Assembly (NCBI GenBank): GCA_002715965.1
Contig: PBAL01000019.1
Coordinates: 1-34,802, forward strand
Length of the DNA stretch: 34,802 nt
Direction: 5' to 3'
Origin: Verrucomicrobiales bacterium
Lineage (GTDB): Bacteria > Verrucomicrobiota > Verrucomicrobiia > Limisphaerales > JAYPXF01
The translations under genes and the position numbers were made by a program. This document shows positions 8,976 through 15,968 of the stretch, one piece after another. The notes below the pieces were generated by a model. It worked only from the letters and a program-made list of their open reading frames with translations. It was not told where the DNA came from and ran no database searches. Numbering within the stretch: the first letter of the stretch is position 1; every line of letters starts with the position of its first letter.

Positions 8976-10501
8976 GGTCTGTGGAGGAGAGAAGATTGCT
9001 GCCGCTCGTTATCGTGGATTTCGTAGAAGGCCTTCTCTAGTTCCCGGGCGATGGACGCTTCCTGCTCGATCAGGTTGTTGGTTTCACCCGGATCGTTCTT
9101 CAGGTTGAACAGATGGTATGGCTTCTCGAATTTCTTTCCCCTTGGTTGTTCGCGTCCCCCGGAACCATTCCCGAGCACGAGCTTCCAGTCGCCACTGCGA
9201 ATGGCGAACATCCCTCCCGACGAGTGATGGATCACCGGTGGTCGTGAGTAGCGGGCTGGTTTTTCATTGAGAAGCGGCAGAAAAGATGTGCTGTCCGGCG
9301 CGGCCCCATCAGGCCGTTTGGCACCCAGGACATCCGCCAGCGTCATGAAAATATCCGTCAGGCAAATCGGCCGGTCGATCTTCAGCCCGCCCTTGACGCG
9401 TGCAGGCCAGCGGACGAAGAAGGGCACGCGATGTCCTGCCTCCCAGATGTCGGCTTTCGTCCCACGCCAGGGTCCGTTGGCGGAATGATTGTGTGGATAG
9501 AATTTCTGCACGGCCTCGTCCGCAATGTGATCGGGTTGTGACTTGTCGTTCAGCCGATACATGAATGAGCCATTGTCACTCGTGTAGATCACGATGGTGT
9601 TCTCCTTTATCCCAAGCCGATCAATGCTCGTCACCAGCCCGCCCACAGTGGAATCCACCTGCATCACGAAATCGCCATACGGACCCAGCTTCGTCTTGCC
9701 GACGAAGCGCGGATGGGGAAGTACGGGTTTGTGCGGCGCGGTCAATGGGAAGTAGAGGAAGAACGGTTTCTTCGTCTTTGCCCGTGACTTCACGAATCCA
9801 ATCGCCTCACTCAGAAGGTCATCGAGGCAATCAACCGGCGTGAGGTCCGGTGAACGTTCACCCTTGCGAAGGTACGACGGAAAACCGATCGCTTCCTGCG
9901 AGAGTGTCGGTTGCGAGGTGAGGATTCCGTTCCGGATATAGACATAAGGAGGAAAGTCTAGCGACGCGGGGATGATGAAAGAGTAGTCGAAACCAAGTGT
10001 ATGCGGTCCGTTGGATACCGGCTTGGTGAAATCCAATCCCGAGCCGTCACGCCTGCGAGAACGTCTGCCTGTCGGCCTGGGGTTGGGTTTGGCATCGGGT
10101 TTCTCCTGAAATCCCAACCCCAGGTGCCATTTGCCCACAATGCCGGTGTGATAGCCCTGCCGTTTCATGAACCCGCTGATCAGCTGCCGATCGGGGGCGA
10201 TCAATGGAGTCCCGTATCCATTCAACACCCCGCTCTTCAGCCTGGTGCGCCAGCAATAACGTCCCGCCAACAAGGCATAGCGCGTCGGTGTGCAGACGGA
10301 TGAGGGAGTATGCGCGTCGCGAAAAGTTGCGCCTTCCGCAGCAAGTTTGTCCAAGTGCGGCGTGGGGATCTTCGACTTGGGATTCAGCGCACGGACATCG
10401 CCATAACCCATGTCGTCCGCGAGGATAAGCACGACATTGGGCTTGTCCGCGTGAAGTGCGGAGGCAAGGAAGCTCAGCAGGAGGACGTGAAGCAATCGCA
10501 T
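8972..10501 (-). CDS. Secreted sulfatase (formylglycine-dependent, S1 family)
   Basis: The product would hydrolyse sulfate esters, probably on carbohydrates, outside the cytoplasm. An N-terminal signal peptide (MRLLHVLLLSFLASALHA) precedes the catalytic domain. Metal ligands are in LILADDMGYGD (D29, D30). The formylglycine signature is C70-TPTR followed by ALLAGRY, and further motifs are VGKWHLG and YTSDNGS. The 509-residue length is normal. The gene stop overlaps the start of the alpha/beta-barrel gene by 4 bases. It is divergent from the quinone reductase gene across an 83-base gap. Substrate specificity cannot be read from the sequence; an anaerobic- or FGE-type maturase is not in the window. 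Confidence 0.93.
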   Translation of the reverse strand: MRLLHVLLLSFLASALHADKPNVVLILADDMGYGDVRALNPKSKIPTPHLDKLAAEGATFRDAHTPSSVCTPTRYALLAGRYCWRTRLKSGVLNGYGTPLIAPDRQLISGFMKRQGYHTGIVGKWHLGLGFQEKPDAKPNPRPTGRRSRRRDGSGLDFTKPVSNGPHTLGFDYSFIIPASLDFPPYVYIRNGILTSQPTLSQEAIGFPSYLRKGERSPDLTPVDCLDDLLSEAIGFVKSRAKTKKPFFLYFPLTAPHKPVLPHPRFVGKTKLGPYGDFVMQVDSTVGGLVTSIDRLGIKENTIVIYTSDNGSFMYRLNDKSQPDHIADEAVQKFYPHNHSANGPWRGTKADIWEAGHRVPFFVRWPARVKGGLKIDRPICLTDIFMTLADVLGAKRPDGAAPDSTSFLPLLNEKPARYSRPPVIHHSSGGMFAIRSGDWKLVLGNGSGGREQPRGKKFEKPYHLFNLKNDPGETNNLIEQEASIARELEKAFYEIHDNERQQSSLLHRP

Positions 10502-10584
10502 GGTGCCAAGCTAAGTTTCCCGGTCAAACTCTGTCACGAAATTCATTCTGGTTTCGCTCGAGCCGAATCCGCCAGTATCGCCTC

Positions 10585-11577
10585 GTGAAAGCCGCTTACA
10601 TCAATGAACCCGGACCGCCTGAAAACATCGTCTACGGAGAGATTCCCGACGCGGAAGTTTCCCAGGGCAAGGTGCTTGTCCGCGTTGCAGCGGTAAGCGT
10701 CAACCCAATCGACACCTACATCCGCTCGGGCGCGGTGGCCATGCAGTTGCCCAAGCCCTACATCGTCGGCAACGACCTCGCGGGAACCGTGGAGGCTGTC
10801 GGAGATGGCGTCACCGGTCTCCAAACGGGTGACCGCGTCTGGTGTTCCAATCAAGGTATTGGAGGACGCCAAGGCACTTCTTCTGAATGGGCTTCCATCG
10901 ACGCGGAATGGCTTCATGCCCTTCCTGATTCTGTTTCCTTTGAGGATGCAGCCGCAAACGCCCTGGTGGGTATAACCGCGCATCTTGGACTCAAGAAGCG
11001 CGCACGACTTTCGGATTCCGACACCCTGTTCATCAACGGCGGCTCTGGTGGTGTCGGCTCAATGGCGGTACAGATGGCAAAAGCAATCGGCGCCCGCGTC
11101 ATCACGACAGCCGGCTCCGATGATCGTGCGGAGAAATGCCGCGAACTCGGCGCCGACCTGGCGATCAACTACAAGTCCGAAAACGTGACGGAAGCCGTGA
11201 AGCAGTTTGCCCCGGACGGCGTAAACGTCTATTGGGAGACGCGCCGTGAAACCGACTTCGAAACGATCCTGCCTCAGCTTGCCAAGCACGGTCGGATCAT
11301 CGTCATGGCCGGCCGCGAAGCACGTCCCGTCCTTCCGATCGGTCCGTTCTACGTGAAGGACTGCGAACTCCATGGCTTCGCGATGTTCAACTACAACGCC
11401 GAACAGCAACGCGAAGCAGCTGCAGACATGAACCAATGGATGAAAGCCGGACAACTGAAGTCAAACATTGGCCGTGAACTTCCTTTGTCTGAAGCAGCCG
11501 CAGCGCAGCGCCTGCAGGAAGACAACACCATTCGTTGCCTTGGTTCACTTGCCGGAAAGATCGTCCTCAAGCCGTGA
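10585..11577 (+). CDS. Zeta-crystallin-like NADPH:quinone oxidoreductase (MDR family)
   Basis: The 330-residue protein is a zinc-independent member of the medium-chain dehydrogenase/reductase family, reducing quinones or related enones with NADPH. It starts MKAAYINEPGPPE, the usual beginning of this family, from a GTG at 10585; the open frame further upstream is unrelated in composition. The Rossmann motif NGGSGGVGS lies at 151-159. The zinc-binding cysteine cluster of alcohol dehydrogenases is absent. The remaining motifs (VGNDLAGTVEAVG, GDRVW) are standard. It is divergently oriented to the sulfatase at 8972-10501. Confidence 0.88.
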   Translation: MKAAYINEPGPPENIVYGEIPDAEVSQGKVLVRVAAVSVNPIDTYIRSGAVAMQLPKPYIVGNDLAGTVEAVGDGVTGLQTGDRVWCSNQGIGGRQGTSSEWASIDAEWLHALPDSVSFEDAAANALVGITAHLGLKKRARLSDSDTLFINGGSGGVGSMAVQMAKAIGARVITTAGSDDRAEKCRELGADLAINYKSENVTEAVKQFAPDGVNVYWETRRETDFETILPQLAKHGRIIVMAGREARPVLPIGPFYVKDCELHGFAMFNYNAEQQREAAADMNQWMKAGQLKSNIGRELPLSEAAAAQRLQEDNTIRCLGSLAGKIVLKP

Positions 11578-11781
11578 GGTGGACGGGTTGGTGTCCCTCC
11601 AGCTTGCTCAATTCATTTTTGGCAAATCACCTACCTGGTAGGCCACCCAGGAATCGAGACGCTTAATCCTTAGGAAAACGAGGACTTGAGAAGCAGAAGC
11701 GGAGTAGGGTGTTTTGTGACAGGCTTTCCAATTTGCGCCGCCGTCCTCCTGCTAGCGAAAAGTCCTCCAGATCTCGCCACG
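11578..11781. other. Non-coding gap holding the tRNA-derived repeat
   Basis: About 200 bases separate the quinone reductase stop from the RCC1-repeat gene stop. Apart from the 22-base copy of the tRNA-Arg 3' end at 11636-11657 and a loosely tRNA-like stretch just after it (TTAGGAAA at about 11670-11677), nothing was recognised. Confidence 0.5.
11636..11657 (-). repeat. att-like partial copy of the tRNA-Arg 3' end (distal boundary)
   Basis: These 22 bases are identical, in the same orientation, to 14010-14031, which are the last 22 bases of the tRNA-Arg(CCU) gene including CCA. The identity covers the acceptor 3' strand and most of the T arm, then breaks in the T loop. This is the geometry expected for the far attachment site of an element that integrated into the tRNA 3' end. 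Weak similarity continues to the anticodon region (TTAGGAAA shared). It cannot fold as a tRNA on its own. Confidence 0.7.
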
Positions 11782-12348
11782 CTAGTCCAGCTTTAATGCC
11801 ACGGTATGATCAGACCCTACAGCGATGGCCACGACTCCGCTGAGGCCCTGCGGAACTTTGCATTGGCCATAAAAGTTTCCTCCCCACGCCACCACAGTCC
11901 CATCAGCCTTCAGGGCCACGTTATGATTAGACCCTGCAGCGATGGCCACGACTCCGCTGAGGCCCTGCGGAACTTTGCATTGGCCATAAAAGTTTCCTCC
12001 CCACGCCACCACCCTGCCGCCTTTCGTTAGCGCACGAATGATTATATCCTCACTAAATCCTGCCCGGCGCATGCCAGCACCCGTCAACTTTAGACGTACA
12101 TCGGCAGCGGCCTTGGCTTCGGCGGCGGCCTTGGCTTCTGCAGCGGCCTTGGCTTCGGCAGCGGCCTTGGCTTCGGCTTCGGCAGCGGCCTTAGCTTCTA
12201 CAACGTGCTGTTGGAGCATCAGAAAACCAGCAGCCACCACAACCATCCAAGTAAGGCTCACCCCCACAATCCACCGGCGGATCCGCTTCATAGGGCCTGT
12301 TTCGAAGGCCTCCAATTCGCTCTTCAGCAACGTGGTCCAACCCACCAT
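11782..12348 (-). CDS. Membrane-anchored RCC1-repeat protein (probably the 3' part of a frameshifted gene)
   Basis: Read from the ATG at 12348 this gives 188 residues. They comprise a short helical lead, one transmembrane segment (WIVGVSLTWMVVVAAGFLML), an Ala/Glu/Lys helix built of six-residue EAKAAA units, then two 39-residue RCC1-type repeats (VVAWGGNFYGQCKVPQGLSG and a near copy). The predicted topology puts the repeats outside the cytoplasm. RCC1 propellers usually need about seven blades; two are too few to close a propeller. The frame stays open upstream to a GTG at 12423 and overlaps the 3' end of the next gene in another frame. A single-base indel at 12372-12374 would join the two into one protein of about 530 residues. 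Confidence 0.6.
   Translation of the reverse strand: MVGWTTLLKSELEAFETGPMKRIRRWIVGVSLTWMVVVAAGFLMLQQHVVEAKAAAEAEAKAAAEAKAAAEAKAAAEAKAAADVRLKLTGAGMRRAGFSEDIIIRALTKGGRVVAWGGNFYGQCKVPQGLSGVVAIAAGSNHNVALKADGTVVAWGGNFYGQCKVPQGLSGVVAIAVGSDHTVALKLD
11805..12012. repeat. 117-bp tandem repeat encoding RCC1 units
   Basis: Two copies (11805-11895 and 11922-12012, period 117 bases = 39 codons) differ at only a few positions within the 91-base core. The near identity at DNA level, including third codon positions, points to recent duplication or ongoing copy-number change. Confidence 0.85.
12103..12198. repeat. 18-bp tandem repeat encoding EAKAAA
   Basis: Five 18-base units of the form GGCAGCGGCCTTGGCTTC (with 1-2 changes) lie at 12103, 12121, 12139, 12157 and 12181, with a 6-base partial unit at 12175-12180. 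All lengths are multiples of three, so unit gain or loss keeps the frame of the RCC1-repeat gene. Confidence 0.9.
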
Positions 12349-13384
12349 CTGACGCTCCAAATTCGCTTCCGCCCAGCCATTTCCTCGATTCGGCAGACAT
12401 CTCCCCCAACAAACTTTCCGCACTATTCAGACTTGTCCGTGCGTGACGTTTCAGGCCTGTCGGAGGCCAAAGAAAAACCCCCGAGGCCGCTGATCCACAC
12501 CCCTTCAATTCGACTATCGCCCCGTCCACTCTTTTCCCGCGTGTTTCCAACTGCCTTTCAAGTTTCGACAGCTTTTGCTCCCTGGCGCTGTAGTCCAGGT
12601 CGCCAAACACAGCCTTCACGGTAGCCATCATTTGCCGCGCGGACTTCACCTGTCCCGAGCTTGTCAAACGCCCCACTTCTTCCAAAGTCTCAGCGTGTTG
12701 GCCATGCAACATGATCAAATCCACAACACGCGCCAGCCTGTCCTTGAGACTCCTCAGCCGCCGTTCAATCAACGAACTGCTCTTTTCGACCGCCAATCGA
12801 CTCGCCATCAAAGGTCTTTCTCTGGGGCCGATTTCATGCGCCCAAGCTCCGGGGGATTCAGCCAGTTCCAGCTTCTCGGTCCACTCCATAGCATCCGCTA
12901 CCTCGATCAACTCCGGATACGGCCTTCCGTTTGACCAGTCGCTCGCCAGCAGGTCAACCCGACCCTGCTCCATAGCCTCTTCCAGAACCCTAGGAGCAGC
13001 TTCGAGCGCCACCCTGAGGCGCTGCAGTTCCACAAGCGTCGGTGTCAACCCCGTGTCGCTCTTCTTCTTTTTCTCCCCAGATTCCTGATCTGCTTTTGAG
13101 CCGACAGTTTCCACGAAGCTTCCCAGATCGTCTGCCGCTCCCAATGCCAATTGGATTCGATTGCTCCACGTAGACAAGCGACACCAATCCGCCCGCACTA
13201 CGCTCACGGGGTCCTGTGGGACCAGGCCGCGCTTCTGAGCTTCTTGATGGTCTTCCCGGCATGATTCCTCCAAGCCTCTTAATGCCGAAATGTCGGAGAG
13301 TTCCGACAAAATATCGTGCTGGTTCTTAAGCACGTACAGAAAAGACTGGATTCGCGCCAGTTCGCGGGTAGCCAATGGGTCCAT
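12191..13384 (-). CDS. Helix-rich protein of unknown function in the tRNA-Arg cassette
   Basis: The ATG at 13384 (MDPLATRELARIQSFLYVL) is chosen because it follows the stop of the coiled-coil gene by 4 bases; the open frame begins 12 codons earlier. The product as read is 397 residues, mostly amphipathic helix with a charged KKKK linker near residue 115 and no recognised domain. The final 50 residues or so (SEFGASDGGLDHVAEERIGG and onward) are low in helix-like pattern. They overlap a frame that encodes a much more protein-like helix plus transmembrane segment. The genuine C-terminus is therefore probably the RCC1-repeat frame, reached by a shift at the GGG run at 12372-12374. No family was recognised. 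Confidence 0.6.
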   Translation of the reverse strand: MDPLATRELARIQSFLYVLKNQHDILSELSDISALRGLEESCREDHQEAQKRGLVPQDPVSVVRADWCRLSTWSNRIQLALGAADDLGSFVETVGSKADQESGEKKKKSDTGLTPTLVELQRLRVALEAAPRVLEEAMEQGRVDLLASDWSNGRPYPELIEVADAMEWTEKLELAESPGAWAHEIGPRERPLMASRLAVEKSSSLIERRLRSLKDRLARVVDLIMLHGQHAETLEEVGRLTSSGQVKSARQMMATVKAVFGDLDYSAREQKLSKLERQLETRGKRVDGAIVELKGCGSAASGVFLWPPTGLKRHARTSLNSAESLLGEMSAESRKWLGGSEFGASDGGLDHVAEERIGGLRNRPYEADPPVDCGGEPYLDGCGGCWFSDAPTARCRS

Positions 13385-13388
13385 GGTG

Positions 13389-13814
13389 TTAGGCCAGATG
13401 CTGTTTGCGGAAACGACCAAGGCTCACCGTCGCCTCGGCGATCAGGTTCCTCAGCTCCTTCACCTGTTCAAACTGCTGCCGACGCATTTCCCGGTCGGCA
13501 TCTTCAGCCGCCAACCGTTGGCGCTCAATGTCGAGGCGCTGCTTCTCGATTTTGGCTCGGTTCTTCTCGATGCGGTTTTGCTTTTCCAAGGCAGCGGTCT
13601 GCTCTTCCAAGGCAGCGGTCTGCTCTTCCAAGGCAGCGGTCTGCTCTTTCTCGATGCGGTTTTGCTCTTCCAAGGCAGCGGTCTGCCTACGCAAGGCCTC
13701 CGCATGCTCCTTCTGCTGCTCAATCTGCTTGTTCCTTTGTTTGATCGAAGCAATATGCCCATAGAAGTTCACCTGCCCCTGATGCTCTTCCATCCAATCG
13801 CTGATTTCGCTCAT
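13389..13814 (-). CDS. Heptad-repeat coiled-coil protein
   Basis: The 141-residue protein starts MSEISDWMEEHQGQVNFYGH and is then almost entirely glutamine- and glutamate-rich coiled coil. Residues about 43-85 consist of seven-residue units (TAALEEQ, NRIEKEQ), matching one heptad per 21-base DNA unit. There is no signal peptide or membrane segment. It is the first gene of the cassette after the tRNA; its stop lies 4 bases before the ATG of the helical gene, so the two should be co-transcribed and the products may interact through helices. The function is unknown. Confidence 0.7.
   Translation of the reverse strand: MSEISDWMEEHQGQVNFYGHIASIKQRNKQIEQQKEHAEALRRQTAALEEQNRIEKEQTAALEEQTAALEEQTAALEKQNRIEKNRAKIEKQRLDIERQRLAAEDADREMRRQQFEQVKELRNLIAEATVSLGRFRKQHLA
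13560..13685. repeat. 21-bp tandem repeat encoding coiled-coil heptads
   Basis: Six consecutive 21-base units run from 13560. Two types alternate: one ending TCGATGCGGTTTTG (13560, 13644) and one of the form CTCTTCCAAGGCAGCGGTCTG without its last base (13581, 13602, 13623, 13665). The unit length equals one coiled-coil heptad, so copy changes would alter rod length without breaking the frame or heptad register. Confidence 0.9.
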
Positions 13815-14009
13815 GCTGGAGTTGTATCAAAAACCAAACTTGATAACCAGAAAACGGTCGACGTTGCAGGGTTACCCAAACCTGCTCAATTCTGGTCACA
13901 TATAGGTCAAAAATATGAGAATAACGCGATAATATAAAAAATTTTATTAAATTTTAAAAATCGGTCCGTTACCTGCCTGCTAATAAAAACCGATAAAAAT
14001 GCTAAAAAA
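13815..14009. other. AT-rich intergenic segment between coiled-coil gene and tRNA
   Basis: This stretch is markedly AT-rich compared with its surroundings, especially 13929-13961 (runs of A and T, AAAATTTT). On the minus strand a run of six T directly follows the tRNA CCA end, which could end the tRNA transcript. The remainder may hold the promoter of the cassette genes; no exact promoter is assigned. Confidence 0.5.
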
Positions 14010-14084
14010 TGGTAGGCCACCCAGGAATCGAACCTGGATCTAAGGTTTAGGAAACCCTTGTTCTATCCGTTGAACTAGTGGCCC
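14010..14084 (-). tRNA. tRNA-Arg (anticodon CCU), CCA encoded
   Basis: Read on the minus strand from 14084, the cloverleaf has acceptor GGGCCAC pairing with GTGGCCT (G1-U72 wobble). The D stem is GTTC/GAAC, the anticodon stem is AGGGT/ACCTT with loop TTCCTAA (anticodon CCT), and the T stem is CCAGG/CCTGG with loop TTCGATT. A discriminator A and encoded CCA follow. It decodes AGG. All four stems are intact, so the gene should be functional. Its last 22 bases recur at 11636-11657, making this the proximal boundary of a likely integrated cassette. Confidence 0.93.
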
Positions 14085-14634
14085 AAGGGCAAACACTCTA
14101 TTGGTTTTTCGTCCTCTCCAGCAAGCCACGAAGTCCCACCTGTCACCCATTTCTGTCACCCATTGGATCTTCAGAAGAGGACGGAATCTGTCTCAGATGT
14201 GACGGACGAACACTCTTCAGGTTGAACTGAAAGGATCAGGATATCATGCATATCATGCATACCATGTCGATCAGGTAGCCGATTCAACATCGGCAGCATC
14301 ACGACGAACTGACGTTTTGTCATCGCCCGAGAAGCATCTACGAAAGGGAATCCGACAAACAAGCCGTGGCGCCGGGAGCAATGAGATCGGCAGCTGGGAG
14401 TGGGAGACTAGCCGTGGGGACAGCGGCCGGGAGGATGCGAGCAATCTTCAAAAAAGCCACGCACTTCCGCAATGCGGCCGGGGACTGGAGTTTCTATGAA
14501 TCTCGCTCATCGGCGGCCGTGATAATTCTCAGCAATATTCGTCGCGATCTTGAACCGCTCCGAACGCGCATTTCCCTCTCCAAAGTCCAACTTGCCATTC
14601 CCACACCGCACACCTACCGTCGCGTGCACTAGTC
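14085..14634. other. 550-base intergenic region without a recognised gene
   Basis: The stretch lies between the tRNA-Arg 5' end and the S41 protease. Visible small-scale structure includes a direct repeat of TGTCACCCATT (around 14138-14164) and a short ATATCATGC repeat (14240-14262). Open frames here (for example 14366-14632, plus strand) have no family resemblance and are not called. It presumably contains the tRNA and protease promoters. Confidence 0.45.
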
Positions 14635-15966
14635 ATGAAGAATCGTTTTGTATTCAGCATCCTGTTCCTCGCCCTGGCCGGAAATCTCGTCGTCGGCACG
14701 CACGTGTATCGGGTAAAGGCGGCCACGGAGGAGAATCCCGAAGAGAAGATTCGGACTTTCATTCACGTTTTGGAAACGGTTCGCAGTCATTACGTGGACG
14801 GCGACAAGGTGGCCTATCAGAAACTCGTCTACTCATCACTCAAGGGCATGATTGCCGCGCTCGATCCGCACAGCGAGTTCATGGAACCGCCCAAGTATAC
14901 CGCGATGAAGAGCGACACCCGTGGAGCGTTCGGGGGAATTGGTGTGATCATCACCCTGCGCACGAACGATGCCGGCAAGTCCGTTCTCACCGTGAGTGAA
15001 CCCATGGACGAGACGCCCGCTGCAGCCGCAGGTATTATTGCGAACGACCAGATCATTCGAATCGAAGGACGCTCCACCATCGGATTCACGATTCAGGACG
15101 CGGTAAACAAGTTGCGCGGCAAGGCGGGCACGAAGGTCACGATTACCGTCTTCCGGCGCGAACCTTCCGGAAAGACCAAGACCTGGGACGTGACCTTGAC
15201 TCGTTCGGTAATCAGCGTTTCGCCGGTTCGTGACTGGCTGGGGGCTGATGAATTTCCGCTTGATGAGAACGGGATCGGCTACGTCCGGCTGAGGCAATTT
15301 GGTGAGAAGACTGCGAACCATCTGGAGAAGGCATTGAAGAAGATGGAGAAGAGTGGAATGAAGGCACTCGTTCTGGATCTGCGCGACAATCCGGGTGGAT
15401 TGCTTGATCAAGCGGTTGAGGTTGCCGGCAAGTTTCTTCCGCGCGGCACACTGATAGTTTCAACCGAAGCCAGAAACTTTGAGGACCGCGAGGAATACAA
15501 ATCCAGCGGACTGCACAAACATCCGAACTACAAGATTGCGGTCTTGGTCAATGGTGGCAGCGCGAGTGCTTCTGAAATCGTCGCCGGTTGCCTGCAAGAC
15601 CTGAATCGCGCGGTGATCATTGGCGAGCGAACGTTTGGCAAGGGATCGGTGCAGAGTATTCTTCCGCTTGAAGACGGATCCGCCCTGAGGTTGACGACCG
15701 CCAAATATTACACGCCCAGTCATAAGGTCATCCACGAGCGCGGCATTTCACCGGACATCCGGGTATCCATGTCCCCGGAAACTGAAAGGCTGGTTGCGCT
15801 CCAACGCATGCAGGCCGACCAGGACTTCCTCACGGACGAAGAGAAGGAAGCCGTGCGCAATGCGAAGGATCCGCAGATGGAACGCGCTCGCGACATGCTC
15901 AAGGGTCTGCTCCTCCTGAACGAGGAAGGCAAGCCGGCCAAGAAGACCGCGAAGAACACCCACTGA
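14635..15966 (+). CDS. ctpA: S41-family C-terminal processing serine protease
   Basis: This periplasmic protease trims C-termini or degrades envelope proteins. A signal segment (FSILFLALAGNLVVG) starts the 443-residue protein. A PDZ domain spans about 96-185 (FGGIGVIITL, AAAAGIIANDQIIRIEG). The S41 domain follows with LVLDLRDNPGG (245-255), the catalytic serine in GGSASASEI (about Ser311) and the catalytic lysine in FGKGSVQ (Lys336), 25 residues later as in Tsp. The C-terminus is lysine-rich (KPAKKTAK). The next gene, tsaD, starts 2 bases after its stop, so the two are coupled. A subfamily name beyond CtpA-like is not certain. Confidence 0.92.
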   Translation: MKNRFVFSILFLALAGNLVVGTHVYRVKAATEENPEEKIRTFIHVLETVRSHYVDGDKVAYQKLVYSSLKGMIAALDPHSEFMEPPKYTAMKSDTRGAFGGIGVIITLRTNDAGKSVLTVSEPMDETPAAAAGIIANDQIIRIEGRSTIGFTIQDAVNKLRGKAGTKVTITVFRREPSGKTKTWDVTLTRSVISVSPVRDWLGADEFPLDENGIGYVRLRQFGEKTANHLEKALKKMEKSGMKALVLDLRDNPGGLLDQAVEVAGKFLPRGTLIVSTEARNFEDREEYKSSGLHKHPNYKIAVLVNGGSASASEIVAGCLQDLNRAVIIGERTFGKGSVQSILPLEDGSALRLTTAKYYTPSHKVIHERGISPDIRVSMSPETERLVALQRMQADQDFLTDEEKEAVRNAKDPQMERARDMLKGLLLLNEEGKPAKKTAKNTH

Positions 15967-15968
15967 CC

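Noticed and set aside
11636..11680. Second tRNA gene
   Set aside because: Only the 3' acceptor strand and part of the T arm are present; the D arm and 5' acceptor strand cannot be formed.
12038..12352. Plus-strand Ala/Ser-rich open frame
   Set aside because: It is the complement of the EAKAAA repeat; its low complexity comes from the tandem repeat.
13560..13685. CRISPR-like regular repeat
   Set aside because: The 21-bp units are contiguous without spacers and encode coiled-coil heptads in frame; there are no cas genes.
14366..14632. Small gene directly ahead of the S41 protease
   Set aside because: The open frame ends 2 bases before the protease start but its composition and lack of any motif give no support.
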